This document shows, one piece after another, positions 19,614-28,386 of a stretch of DNA of 64,000 nt. The DNA lies in NCBI RefSeq assembly GCF_024206475.1, contig NZ_JAMBPR010000025.1, positions 46,518 to 110,517 on the forward strand, written 5' to 3'. Below the pieces are notes generated by a model that was given only the letters and a program-made list of their open reading frames with translations, did no database searches and was not told the DNA's origin. The translations under genes were made by a program, and so were the position numbers. The stretch is from Paraburkholderia sp. CNPSo 3274. GTDB lineage: Bacteria; Pseudomonadota; Gammaproteobacteria; Burkholderiales; Burkholderiaceae. Every line of letters starts with the position of its first letter. Position 1 is the stretch's first letter.

Positions 19614-20885
19614 TCAGTTCGACCCTGCAACCTTCGGAGCGTCTTCGTAGATCAACAGCGGTTTGCCGTCGCCGTCGATCACATTGTCGTCGATGATGAC
19701 CTTGCTCACGCCCTTCATGGCCGGCAGCTCGTACATCACGTCGAGCAACGCCTGTTCCAGGATCGAGCGCAGGCCACGGGCCCCGGTCTTGCGGCGGATC
19801 GCCTTGCGGGCGACGGCCTGCAGCGCGGCCGGGCGAATTTCCAGCTCCACGCGCTCCATGTTGAAGAGCTTGTGATACTGCTTGACGAGCGCATTCTTCG
19901 GCTCGACCAGAATCTTCATGAGCGCGACTTCGTCGAGCTTGCCGAGCGTGGCGACCACGGGCAGGCGGCCGATCAGTTCGGGAATCAGGCCGAACTTGAT
20001 CAGGTCTTCCGGTTCCGTTTCGCGCAGCACTTCGCCTGTGTCGCGCTCCTGCTTGCTCTTCACGCTCGCACCGAAGCCAATGCCGGTCTTTTCCGTACGA
20101 TCGGTGATGACCTTTTCCAGACCGTCGAACGCGCCGCCGCAAATGAACAGGATATTGGTCGTGTCGACCTGGATGAAATCCTGGTTCGGATGCTTGCGGC
20201 CACCCTGCGGCGGCACCGAAGCCATCGTGCCCTCGACGAGCTTGAGCAGCGCCTGCTGCACGCCCTCGCCGGAAACATCCCGCGTGATCGACGGGTTATC
20301 GGACTTGCGGCTGATCTTGTCGATTTCGTCGATATAGACGATGCCGCGCTGGGCCTTGTCGACCTCGTAATTGCAGTTCTGCAGCAGCTTCTGAATGATG
20401 TTCTCGACGTCTTCGCCCACGTAACCGGCTTCGGTCAGCGTGGTGGCGTCGGCGATCACGAACGGCACGTTCAGAAGGCGCGCGAGCGTCTGCGCGAGCA
20501 GCGTCTTGCCCGAGCCCGTGGGCCCGATCAGCAGAATGTTGCTCTTGGAGAGTTCGACGTCGTCTTTCTTGTCGAGGTGCTTCAGACGCTTGTAGTGGTT
20601 GTACACCGCCACTGCGAGAATCTTCTTCGCGCGCTCCTGCCCGATTACGTACTGGTCGAGGATGTCGCGGATCTCCTGCGGGCTCGGCAGGTCCGAGCGC
20701 GACAGCGCCGCGTCGACGCCCGCACCGGCGGCTTCGTCGCGAATGATCTCGTTGCACAAGTCGATGCATTCATCGCAGATGAATACCGACGGACCAGCGA
20801 TGAGCTTTTTCACCTCATGCTGGCTCTTGCCGCAGAACGAGCAATACAACAGCTTCTCGCTGTTAGAACCTTTCTTGTCCGCCAT
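19614..20885 (-). CDS. clpX: ATP-dependent Clp protease ATP-binding subunit ClpX
   Basis: A 423-residue ClpX, the standard length. The N-terminal zinc-binding domain has four Cys in CSFCGK and FICDECIDLC (about residues 16-44). Walker A is GPTGSGKTLLAQ with Lys127, Walker B is IVYIDEIDKI, and the ClpP-contact loop and sensor regions are present (IPELIGRLPVVATL). ClpX unfolds tagged proteins and feeds them into ClpP. It lies 258 bp after clpP on the same strand, longer than in E. coli, so a separate promoter is possible. A hairpin terminator follows. Confidence 0.98.
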   Translation of the reverse strand: MADKKGSNSEKLLYCSFCGKSQHEVKKLIAGPSVFICDECIDLCNEIIRDEAAGAGVDAALSRSDLPSPQEIRDILDQYVIGQERAKKILAVAVYNHYKRLKHLDKKDDVELSKSNILLIGPTGSGKTLLAQTLARLLNVPFVIADATTLTEAGYVGEDVENIIQKLLQNCNYEVDKAQRGIVYIDEIDKISRKSDNPSITRDVSGEGVQQALLKLVEGTMASVPPQGGRKHPNQDFIQVDTTNILFICGGAFDGLEKVITDRTEKTGIGFGASVKSKQERDTGEVLRETEPEDLIKFGLIPELIGRLPVVATLGKLDEVALMKILVEPKNALVKQYHKLFNMERVELEIRPAALQAVARKAIRRKTGARGLRSILEQALLDVMYELPAMKGVSKVIIDDNVIDGDGKPLLIYEDAPKVAGSN

Positions 20886-21143
20886 GGATAAATGAGCCTC
20901 CGGACACTCTGTTACATGATACGCCGTTTCCCCCGGCGAGGCCGGAGGGTGCGTGAACCGCTTGCTGTGACGGCGTTGGGGGCCGCGGGCCGCGAAGCGC
21001 GTTTGCCGATTATTTCACAAGGTCTGCGCGGCGTCGGCTATCCCCTTTTGTACGGGGGCCGAGCTGATCCTTTACATCGCTTTTTTGTCACGGCTTGCGC
21101 GCCGCCCTTCGCAGGGTCGGACGCGCAAAACCGCTCGCGCAGC

Positions 21144-21797
21144 TTAAGGACGCTTGTGCAGGACCTGGTCGACGAGACCGTACGCCTGAGCGTCGTCGCC
21201 CGACATGAAATTGTCGCGATCCGTGTCGCGCGCAATGCGCTCGACCGGCTGACCCGTATGGTGCGCGAGCAACTGGTTCAGGCGCTCCTTCAGGTACAGG
21301 ATTTCGCGAGCCTGGATTTCGATGTCCGAAGCCTGGCCGCGCGCGCCGCCAAGCGGCTGGTGAATCATCACGCGCGAGTTCGGCAGCGCGAAACGCTTGC
21401 CCTTGGCGCCCGACGCCAGCAGGAACGCGCCCATGCTGGCCGCGAGGCCCATGCAAAGGGTCGAAACGTCCGGCTTGATGAACTGCATCGTGTCGTAAAT
21501 CGCCATACCGGCCGACACCGAGCCGCCCGGGCTGTTGATGTACAGGCTGATGTCCTTGTCCGGGTTTTCGCTTTCGAGGAACAGCAGCTGGGCGACCACG
21601 AGGTTCGCCGTCTGGTCGTTCACTTCGCCGACCAGGAACACCACGCGCTCCTTGAGCAGGCGCGAGTAGATGTCGTAGGAACGTTCGCCGCGGCCGCTCG
21701 TTTCGACGACGATCGGCACGAGGCCGAGCGCCTGCGGGTCGAAGTCCCGCGACGAGTGGGAGGTCAACGTATCCAGCGATTGAGCGCGAATGGTCAT
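21144..21797 (-). CDS. clpP: ATP-dependent Clp protease proteolytic subunit
   Basis: A serine protease of 217 residues from the chosen start. The catalytic triad is visible: Ser121 in GLAASMGAFLL, His in RVMIHQPLGG and Asp in RDTDRDNFM. The entry region YINSPGGSVSAGMAIYD gives the oxyanion-hole Gly pair. The start at 21797 (MTIRAQSLD) is favoured because AAGG lies nine bases upstream; an ATG three codons earlier (21806) abuts that AAGG and leaves no spacing. ClpP forms the tetradecameric barrel that partners ClpX. It follows tig after about 160 bp, with a hairpin between them. Confidence 0.97.
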   Translation of the reverse strand: MTIRAQSLDTLTSHSSRDFDPQALGLVPIVVETSGRGERSYDIYSRLLKERVVFLVGEVNDQTANLVVAQLLFLESENPDKDISLYINSPGGSVSAGMAIYDTMQFIKPDVSTLCMGLAASMGAFLLASGAKGKRFALPNSRVMIHQPLGGARGQASDIEIQAREILYLKERLNQLLAHHTGQPVERIARDTDRDNFMSGDDAQAYGLVDQVLHKRP

Positions 21798-21901
21798 GCA
21801 GTGCATCCTTGTCTGGAAAAGTTCTTCTATATACCGGTATGGCGACGGACCCCGGTTAAATCAACCACACGGTCAGCATGGCTAAAACCTGCGGATACAA
21901 A

Positions 21902-21946
21902 AACGGCGTGCTGGCCGTCGGTCGCTCCGACAGCCGGCACGCCGTA
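21902..21946 (-). terminator. Intrinsic terminator or attenuating hairpin after tig
   Basis: ACGGCGTGC and GCACGCCGT bracket an inner stem GTCGG/CCGAC. On the minus strand the stem is followed by TTTTTG. It sits 11 bp beyond the tig stop and may lower read-through into clpP. Confidence 0.8.
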
Positions 21947-21956
21947 GCGGGCAGTT

Positions 21957-23303
21957 TTAAGCCTGCGCCGTCGCGCTTGCCAGTTCTTCGAAGCTAACTT
22001 GCTTGTCCGTCACCTTGGCCTTGCCGAGCACGAAGTCGACGACGTTCGATTCGACGACATAGGCTTCCATTTCGGCCAGACGCTGCTGGTTGGAATAATA
22101 CCAGCGCACGACCTCCTTCGGGTCCTCATAGCTTTTCGCGAATTCGTCGACTTCAGCACGGATCTGCTCCGGCTTCGCCTCGAGGCTGTTGGCCTTCACG
22201 AGTTCGGCGAGCACGAGGCCGAGCTTCACGCGACGCTCGGCTTGTTCCTTGAACATTTCGGCCGGGATCGGCGCGTCCTTGGCGTTGGGCACGCCACGCT
22301 GCGCGAGGTCGGCGCGCGCCATTTCGACGAGGCGCTCCTGATCCTGCTCGACGAGCGCGTTCGGCACCTCGAGTTCGGAAATCTTGAGGAGCGCGTCCAT
22401 CACCTGGTTCTTGACGATGGACTGGGTGCGGCGCTTCGCTTCGCGTTCGAGATTGTCCTTGATTTCGGCGCGCATCTTCACGAGGTCGCCGTCGGCGATG
22501 CCGAGCGACTTGGCGAATTCAGCGTCGATTTCCGGCAGGTGCGGCCACTCGATCTGCTGCATCGTGATCGTGAACTTCGCCGTCTTGCCGGCGACGTCCT
22601 TGCCGTGATAGTCCTCGGGGAACGCGAGGTCGAATTCGCGCGACTCGCCCTTCTTCAGGCCGATTGCCGCCTTTTCGAATTCCGGCAGCATGCGGCCTTC
22701 GCCCAGCACGAACGCAAAGCCTTCCGCGGTGCCGCCCTGGAACGCGACGTCATCGATCTTGCCGACGAAGTCGACCGTCACGCGGTCGCCTTCCTTCGCT
22801 GCGGTGTCGGCGCCGCCGTCACCGTGCTCGCCGGCTTCCCCGCGAGCGTGGAAGTGCACACGCTGCTTGCGCAGGATGTCGAGCGTACGGTCGATTTCAG
22901 CTTCGGTGATGGTCGTGGTCGTACGCTCGATTTCGGCCGTTGCGACGTCGCCGAGCTTCACTTCCGGGTAGATCTCGAAGGTCGCGTCGAACGCGTAATC
23001 GCCTTCAGCGGCTTCCGACTTCGGTGCGAAGCTCGGCTGGCCGGCAACGCGCAGGTTCTCGGCGCGGCTGATGTCGAAGAATTCCTTGCCGACCTTGTCG
23101 CTCAGCACTTCGGCTTCGACCTGGCCCGAATACTGCTGCGTGACCATCTTGAGCGGCACCTTGCCCGGGCGGAAACCCGGCATGCGCACGTTCTTCGCGA
23201 GTTTACGAATGCGCGAATCGATTTCTTTCTGCACGGCGTCCTTCGGCAGGGAAATCGTCACACGGCGTTCGAGCTTGCCGAGGTTTTCAACAACGTTAGC
23301 CAT
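21957..23303 (-). CDS. tig: Trigger factor
   Basis: A 448-residue ribosome-associated chaperone, near the usual 430-450. The ATG at 23303 (MANVVENLGKLERRVTISLP) is the family start; the in-frame extension upstream is not conserved-looking. The ribosome-binding signature GFRPGKVPLKMV lies at about residues 42-53. The central FKBP-like PPIase domain is at about residues 165-250 (GDRVTVDFVGKIDDVAFQGG, FVLGEGRMLPEFEKA). The remainder is the helical substrate cradle. An HGDGGAD-type loop insertion (about residues 150-160) precedes the FKBP part. It heads the tig-clpP-clpX-lon series. Confidence 0.97.
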   Translation of the reverse strand: MANVVENLGKLERRVTISLPKDAVQKEIDSRIRKLAKNVRMPGFRPGKVPLKMVTQQYSGQVEAEVLSDKVGKEFFDISRAENLRVAGQPSFAPKSEAAEGDYAFDATFEIYPEVKLGDVATAEIERTTTTITEAEIDRTLDILRKQRVHFHARGEAGEHGDGGADTAAKEGDRVTVDFVGKIDDVAFQGGTAEGFAFVLGEGRMLPEFEKAAIGLKKGESREFDLAFPEDYHGKDVAGKTAKFTITMQQIEWPHLPEIDAEFAKSLGIADGDLVKMRAEIKDNLEREAKRRTQSIVKNQVMDALLKISELEVPNALVEQDQERLVEMARADLAQRGVPNAKDAPIPAEMFKEQAERRVKLGLVLAELVKANSLEAKPEQIRAEVDEFAKSYEDPKEVVRWYYSNQQRLAEMEAYVVESNVVDFVLGKAKVTDKQVSFEELASATAQA

Positions 23304-23720
23304 GGCTTCAATCGTCCTAAAATTGTTCGAGCGAATCAGTAATCTGTGGTCTTTGCGAACCGCGGTCCGCTTGGGTCCGATAGGGTCCAGCAACCCGCTT
23401 TGGAGCTGAACGCAGGCGCCTGGTGCGCCGCTCAACAGCGCCGAAACGGGCGGCTTGCGGTGCGGTTCCGTCAAGAGAGCCAAGTATTTTAGCAAACTAT
23501 TTCCCGGTCCCAGTGGAATTGCCGTTTGAGTGTGCTAAGAGCCTGCTTTTGACGGGGGTTTGGTCTGCTTTTGAGCCGCTACGAGCCTGAAATGTGCCCC
23601 AATGCGCGCTATCGCAACGGCGTTATCCAGCGCACGCGGCGAGGCTGTTAAGCTTACGCTCGCGCCGGACGCCCCGCCGGCCGCAGCCGCTCCCAACACA
23701 ATTCTTCCAGCAGAGACACC
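23304..23720. other. Divergent intergenic region tig / glycerate kinase
   Basis: 417 bp without a credible gene. The minus strand carries TAAAAT at 23486-23491, a possible -10 for tig that would give a leader of about 180 nt. I see no strong dyad or riboswitch. The last 100 bp before the kinase are GC-rich. Confidence 0.5.
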
Positions 23721-24878
23721 ATGCCGAATTCGTCGACTGACGCTCCCGTTATCGTCATTGCTCCTGACTCTTTCAAAGGCTCGCTCAGCGCGGACGGGGT
23801 CGCCGCCGCGATCGCCGAGGGCATCCGCCGCGTGCGCGCCGACGCCGACATCCGCATTCGCCCCATGGCCGACGGCGGCGAAGGCACGCTCGACGCGATG
23901 CTGTCGATGGGCGGAGAACGCCGCGTCCTCACCGTCGAAGGCGCAGCGGGCCCGAAGCGCGACGCCGCAGTGGGCCTGCTGCACGACGGCAGCGCGATCG
24001 TCGAAACGGCCGAGATCGTCGGCATCACGGACCCGGTGGGCATGGGCGTGCCGGTGGACGCGCGCAGCACGCGCGGTATGGGCGAAGCGATCCGCGCGCT
24101 GCTCGACGAAGGCGTGCGGCGCTTTTACGTGGCGCTCGGTGGCAGCAGCACCAACGACGCCGGCGCGGGCTTGCTCGCGGGCCTCGGCCTGCAACTCTTC
24201 GACGCCGCCGGCAAGCCCCTCGAGCCCACGCCGCAAGCGCTCGCGCAAGTAGCGCGCGTGGAGGCTTCCGGGCTCGACGCGCGACTTCGCGAGGCATCGT
24301 TCGTCGGCATGTCGGACGTGGACAATCCGCTCACGGGCGAGCATGGCGCAACCGCCGTGTTCGGCCCGCAAAAAGGCGTGACGCCCGAGCAGGTCGCGCC
24401 GATCGACGCGGCGCTCGGCCGTTTTGCCGATCTGCTCGAAACGGCGCTGGGCCGTCGCGTGCGCGACGAAGCAGGTTCCGGCGCGGCCGGCGGCCTCGGC
24501 TTCGCGCTGCGCATGCTCGGCGCGAGCTTCGAGCCCGGCGCCGAAGTCGTTGCGCGCACCATCGGTCTGGACGAAGCGCTCGATCGCGCTGACTGGCTCA
24601 TCACCGGCGAAGGCCGCTCCGACGTACAAACGCTGCACGGCAAGGCGCCGTTCATCGCCTGCCGCCACGCCGCGGCCGTGGGGGTGCCGGCCACGCTGCT
24701 CTCGGGCGCCGTGGACGCAGCCGCCCTGCCGCGGCTCGCCGAGCATTTCAGCGGCTGCTTCTCGCCCGCACCGGGCCCCATCACGCTCGAAACCGCGATT
24801 CGCGACGCCGCACGGCTGCTCGCCAACGAAGCGGAGCAGCTCGCCCGCCTCAAATACGCTGCGCGTACATCCATCTAA
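23721..24878 (+). CDS. Glycerate kinase
   Basis: A 385-residue type I glycerate kinase (GlxK/GarK family, about 380 residues) phosphorylating D-glycerate in the cytosol. The N-terminus IVIAPDSFKGSLSADGVAAAIAEGI is the family hallmark, followed by IRPMADGGEGTLDAML. The block FYVALGGSSTNDAGAGLLAGLG and the C-terminal DWLITGEGRSDVQTLHGKAP, a phosphate-binding loop, are also typical. No tartronate semialdehyde reductase or glyoxylate carboligase gene is adjacent, so the pathway context (glyoxylate, glucarate or serine-cycle use) cannot be read here. A MarR regulator follows 246 bp downstream, but nothing links the two directly. Confidence 0.93.
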   Translation: MPNSSTDAPVIVIAPDSFKGSLSADGVAAAIAEGIRRVRADADIRIRPMADGGEGTLDAMLSMGGERRVLTVEGAAGPKRDAAVGLLHDGSAIVETAEIVGITDPVGMGVPVDARSTRGMGEAIRALLDEGVRRFYVALGGSSTNDAGAGLLAGLGLQLFDAAGKPLEPTPQALAQVARVEASGLDARLREASFVGMSDVDNPLTGEHGATAVFGPQKGVTPEQVAPIDAALGRFADLLETALGRRVRDEAGSGAAGGLGFALRMLGASFEPGAEVVARTIGLDEALDRADWLITGEGRSDVQTLHGKAPFIACRHAAAVGVPATLLSGAVDAAALPRLAEHFSGCFSPAPGPITLETAIRDAARLLANEAEQLARLKYAARTSI

Positions 24879-25124
24879 CATGCGGGCAGACCGGCCGGGG
24901 GCCGCCGCCCCCACCTCGTTGCCAGAATCCGGGCGGCGAGATCGCGGCCAGACTCATGACCTCGGCGCGCCACGCATTCCGCAGTAAGCGATTAATAGAT
25001 TCGTGCACCGCACAGGACGCGCTGGACAAGGGTTAGGATGCGTTGACCCGCGCGCAAGATGGGGCAACAATCATGAAATCGCGACACGATCGCGCCCTTC
25101 CCAAGCGACCAGACCAGGACTCCC

Positions 25125-25571
25125 ATGAAGGCAAGCAAAGCCGGACTCGAACAATTCCTCACCTATCGGCTGCATGTCCTGAACAAACTCTCCGAACGTG
25201 GTGCGAGCGAACGCTACCAGGCGAAGCTCGGCATCACACTTCCGGAGGCTCGGCTCATTGCAGCTGTGGGGGCGTTCGGCCCGTTTTCCGTGATGGAGCT
25301 TGCGCGTCACGCGAATCTCGACAAGAGCCAGGCAAGCCGTGCAGCCGAGGCGCTGATGCGCCGCGGCCTCATGCAGCGCGACACGAGCGAGGAAGACGGA
25401 CGCCTCGTGCTCGTTTCGCTCACAACCGACGGACGCGCGCTGTATCGCAAGGTCATGCCCATCGCGCGCAAGTGGAATGTCGACCTCTTCGCGAGCCTCG
25501 ACGACAAGGAGCGCGACACACTCGCGCGCGCGCTCGACAAGGTGATCGTAGCCATGCAGACCGAACTGTAA
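25125..25571 (+). CDS. MarR family transcriptional regulator
   Basis: A 148-residue winged-helix protein of normal MarR length. N-terminal helices (EQFLTYRLHVLNKLSERGASERYQ) form the dimer part. The recognition region is SVMELARHANLDKSQASRAAEALMRRGLMQRDTSEEDGRLVLVSLTTDGR, with the wing Asp-x-Arg (EEDGR) typical of MarR. C-terminal helices complete dimerisation. Ligand and targets are unknown. It stands between glycerate kinase and a convergent tRNA-Leu, with no divergently transcribed efflux or catabolic gene to suggest a target. Confidence 0.92.
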   Translation: MKASKAGLEQFLTYRLHVLNKLSERGASERYQAKLGITLPEARLIAAVGAFGPFSVMELARHANLDKSQASRAAEALMRRGLMQRDTSEEDGRLVLVSLTTDGRALYRKVMPIARKWNVDLFASLDDKERDTLARALDKVIVAMQTEL

Positions 25572-25663
25572 GGCAGTACGAACGAGCAGAGGCAATAAGC
25601 TAAACAGATGGCGGCCAGGATCGAGCCGCCATCGCGATTGCCCCGCGCAAACCGCGCACAAAC

Positions 25664-25699
25664 AAAAAGGCCACGTACCTGACGGTACATGGCCTTTTT
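25664..25699. terminator. Bidirectional intrinsic terminator
   Basis: AAAAAGGCCA and TGGCCTTTTT form the outer stem, GTACC/GGTAC the inner, with loop TGAC. It lies between the marR stop and tRNA-Leu on the opposite strand and can serve both. Confidence 0.9.
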
Positions 25700-25703
25700 A
25701 CGA

Positions 25704-25790
25704 TGGTGCGTGAGGCCGGACTCGAACCGGCACACCCTTGCGGGCGTCAGGACCTAAACCTGGTGCGTCTACCAATTTCGCCACTCACGC
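25704..25790 (-). tRNA. tRNA-Leu (TAG)
   Basis: 87 nt including CCA, with a long variable arm as expected for Leu. The minus strand begins GCGTGAGTGGCGAAATTGG; the anticodon loop is GTTTAGG (anticodon TAG); the T-arm reads GGTTCGAGTCC and the acceptor CTCACGCACCA pairs with GCGTGAG. Confidence 0.97.
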
Positions 25791-26225
25791 GAATTCTTTG
25801 CGCTTCTCATCTTGCGCCCGGCAGGACCGCTGCGAATAACGCGTGCGATACAACCCTGTGCGACATGCCGACTGATCGAGTCCTCGTGAGACGCCGGGCG
25901 TAGTATTGTCCACCTCGCCCGCAATCCAGCCTGCTTTCTGACTACGCCCGCCGGCAGCGATGCTTCATTATGTGCCGGCTGCGCGCTTCTAGCTAAGCGT
26001 CAGAAAGCGCAAGCGCGAGATTCTAACCGATTGACTGGCGCTTGTCTGCACCCTGAAAACGGTGCGCGACGGGACATGACAGCGCATCAACCCGTGCATC
26101 GACCAGCGCGCCGGTCCGCTTTGCCGGGCCGGCCGAAAGCCGCGCCGATGCTAGAATCGCGGCTCTACCGTCGCGGCGCGCTCTGGCCGCCGCACGAGCC
26201 GCTTCGCCCCACATCTCCGAACGCC
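25791..26225. other. Intergenic region between tRNA-Leu and the squalene-synthase-like gene
   Basis: 435 bp without a credible gene. TAGAAT at 26152-26157 is a possible -10 for the downstream gene. The frame of that gene stays open back to about 26031, but this extension is not conserved-looking. I see no repeat or RNA structure. Confidence 0.5.
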
Positions 26226-27068
26226 GTGAACTTCGACGACTACTGCCTGCAAAAGGCGGCCCCCCCTGGTTCGAGCACTTACTATGCGCTGCGTCAGGCC
26301 CGCGCTGCGCGCCAGCCGCTCTTGACCGCCCTCTTCGCGCTGCGCCGCGAACTCGAGGAAACCGCGAAAGAAACGAGCGATCCCACCGTCGGCCGCACGA
26401 AGCTCGCCTGGTGGCAAAAGGAACTGGCCGCGCTCGCCGCGGGCAAACCCGCGCATCCGGTCACCCAGGCGCTCGCCGAGCATCTCGGCGATGCAAGCGC
26501 CGTCTATCCCGATCTGCAAGCGCTGCTCGCAGGCTTCGAGATGGACTTCGAGCAGGCGCGTTATCTCGATCTGCCGAACCTGCGCCGCTATATGCAGGGC
26601 GTGGGCGGCACGTTCGCCTCGCTCGTCGCGCAACTCAGCGCGCGCACCGACGAGGACCGGCAGGACGCTGGACGCTGGGCCGCACCGCTCGGCAACGCGC
26701 TGATGTTCGCGCAGTTCGTGCCGGAAATCGGCAACGACGCGCGCCATGGCCGCATCTACGTGCCCATCGACGAATTGCAGCGCTACAACGTCACCGCCGC
26801 CGATCTCATCAACCGGCGCTACAGCGCGGAATTCACGGAGCTGATGCAGTTCCAGACCTCGCGCGCGCGCGAAGCGGTACATACCGCGCTCGACGCGATT
26901 CCGGCTTCGGCGCGGCGCGACCAGCGCACCCTGCGTGCGCTCGCGGCACTCGAACTCGCGCTGCTCGACGAAGTCGAGCGCGAAGGCTACCAGGTGCTGC
27001 ATCAGCAGATCGTTCTCACGCCAGTGCGCAAGCTGTGGATCGCCTGGCGCGCCGCGCGTCGTTGTTGA
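26226..27068 (+). CDS. Squalene/phytoene synthase-fold protein lacking canonical Asp motifs
   Basis: A 280-residue all-helical protein of the squalene/phytoene synthase superfamily. The chosen GTG start at 26226 gives the family-like MNFDDYCLQKAAPPGSSTYYALRQ. The recognisable core includes FALRRELEET (39-46), WWQKEL, NLRRYMQGVGGTFASL and GNDARHGRIYVPIDELQRY (169-188). Catalytic members carry DxxxD motifs for Mg-diphosphate; here the first position reads LRRELEETAKE with no Asp, and the second reads PEIGND instead of RDxxED. This resembles the NDUFAF6-like, probably non-enzymatic branch, whose eukaryotic member assists complex I assembly. Automated pipelines may call it HpnD. No hopanoid genes are nearby. 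It probably does not make presqualene diphosphate, though that is inference. Confidence 0.8.
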   Translation: MNFDDYCLQKAAPPGSSTYYALRQARAARQPLLTALFALRRELEETAKETSDPTVGRTKLAWWQKELAALAAGKPAHPVTQALAEHLGDASAVYPDLQALLAGFEMDFEQARYLDLPNLRRYMQGVGGTFASLVAQLSARTDEDRQDAGRWAAPLGNALMFAQFVPEIGNDARHGRIYVPIDELQRYNVTAADLINRRYSAEFTELMQFQTSRAREAVHTALDAIPASARRDQRTLRALAALELALLDEVEREGYQVLHQQIVLTPVRKLWIAWRAARRC

Positions 27069-27082
27069 ACTTCGCGCCCGCG

Positions 27083-28318
27083 CTACGCGCGCAGCAAAGG
27101 CAGCGGGTCGAAGCGCTGCTGCAGCACGGCCTGCGCGTCGAGGCCCCACCACGGGCCTAGCACGGTCGCATAGATCTGCCTGAAATCGACACCCACCGGC
27201 AGATTGCCGTTGCCGTCGAGCCGCGTGAGTTGCGGCGCCTGACCATAGAGCCCGCCCGCCACTCGCCCGCCCACGACGAAGTGCGCCGAAGCCGTACCGT
27301 GATCGGTGCCGCGGCTTTGATTCTCGCGCACGCGCCGCCCGAATTCCGCATAGGTCACGATGAGCGTGCGGTCCCAACGCCCGAGTTCCACGAGCGCCGA
27401 GCGCATCGCCGCCATGCCCGAGGCGAACTGGCGCAGCAAGTCGGCGTGACGCTGCGGCTGGTTCTGGTGCGTATCGAAGCCGTTCAGCGTCAGACGAATC
27501 ACCGCGACGCCACGCCCCGCCACCGGCGCGCCTTGCGGCGTGTCGCTCGATGCGAGCGCCTGCATGGCCGTTTTAATCGAGGTACCGAACGCACCTGCCG
27601 GAAACGCAGTCTTCAGCGCGTAATTGCCCGGGCGCGGCCGCAGCGCGTCGGCGGCATGCACGATGTCGTTCTCAACGTCGAGGATATGCGCGAGCGCGGG
27701 GTTGCGTTCCTTGAGCGATACCGGCGTGACGAGGCGCGAAGCGCGCGCGAACTGAGCCGGATTCACGAGCGCGATGGCGCGCGCGCCGTTCGAGAGCGGC
27801 CCCATCTCGGCGCTGCCGAGCACGAGCGCATCGGCGGCGAATCCGGGCGGCACCGGCTCGCGTGCGAACGTGCGCGTGAGCCAGCCCTCTCGCAGATATT
27901 CATTCGAGCGCGAAGCCGTGTCCCAGATCTCGATCGATCGAAAGTGCGAGAGATTTGGCTGCGCGTAGCTCACGCCCTGCACGATCGCGAGCTCGTGCGC
28001 GCGCCACATCGGCATGAGCGGCGCGAGCGCCGGATGGAGCGCCGTGCGCTCGTCCAGTTGTATCGCCTGTGCACGCGGCACGCCAATCGTTTGCCGGTAG
28101 CTGTAGTAAAGCGGATCGGCAAATGGCACGACGGTGTTGAGGCCGTCGTTGCCGCCCTTTAGCTCGACGAGAATCAGCAGGTTCTCGTAGCCGCTCCCCG
28201 TGCCCGGGCGCATGGGCGCCGAGCCTTGCGCGCGCGCAGCGCGAGGCACCCATAGCGCAGAACCCGCCATCGCGGCGGCCGCCGTCGCACCGGCTGCAAG
28301 AAAGTCGCGTCGCTTCAT
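27083..28318 (-). CDS. DUF1501 domain protein, Tat-exported
   Basis: A 411-residue protein with a twin-arginine signal (MKRRDFLAAGATAAAAMAG, then ALWVPRAARAQ). The DUF1501 family is related to the sulfatase/alkaline phosphatase fold. The visible family features are LLILVELKGGNDGLNTVVPFADPLYYSYR near the start, YAEFGRRVRENQSRGTDHGTASAHFVVGG near residue 340, and a conserved NGFDTHQNQPQRH. GAGG lies six bases before the ATG. It is downstream of the DUF1800 gene (68 bp) on the same strand, a widespread pairing of two secreted proteins of unknown function. Export in folded form via Tat would suit a cofactor or metal. Confidence 0.92.
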   Translation of the reverse strand: MKRRDFLAAGATAAAAMAGSALWVPRAARAQGSAPMRPGTGSGYENLLILVELKGGNDGLNTVVPFADPLYYSYRQTIGVPRAQAIQLDERTALHPALAPLMPMWRAHELAIVQGVSYAQPNLSHFRSIEIWDTASRSNEYLREGWLTRTFAREPVPPGFAADALVLGSAEMGPLSNGARAIALVNPAQFARASRLVTPVSLKERNPALAHILDVENDIVHAADALRPRPGNYALKTAFPAGAFGTSIKTAMQALASSDTPQGAPVAGRGVAVIRLTLNGFDTHQNQPQRHADLLRQFASGMAAMRSALVELGRWDRTLIVTYAEFGRRVRENQSRGTDHGTASAHFVVGGRVAGGLYGQAPQLTRLDGNGNLPVGVDFRQIYATVLGPWWGLDAQAVLQQRFDPLPLLRA

Positions 28319-28386
28319 GGCTTGCCTCGCTCGTCAGTGCGGCGGCGCACATTGCCGCCAGGGATTCGGCTACTCATAGCCATGCT

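Noticed and set aside
26226..27068. Hopanoid biosynthesis gene (hpnD) calling
   Set aside because: The catalytic Asp motifs are missing and no hpn neighbours are present, so I did not assign the symbol.
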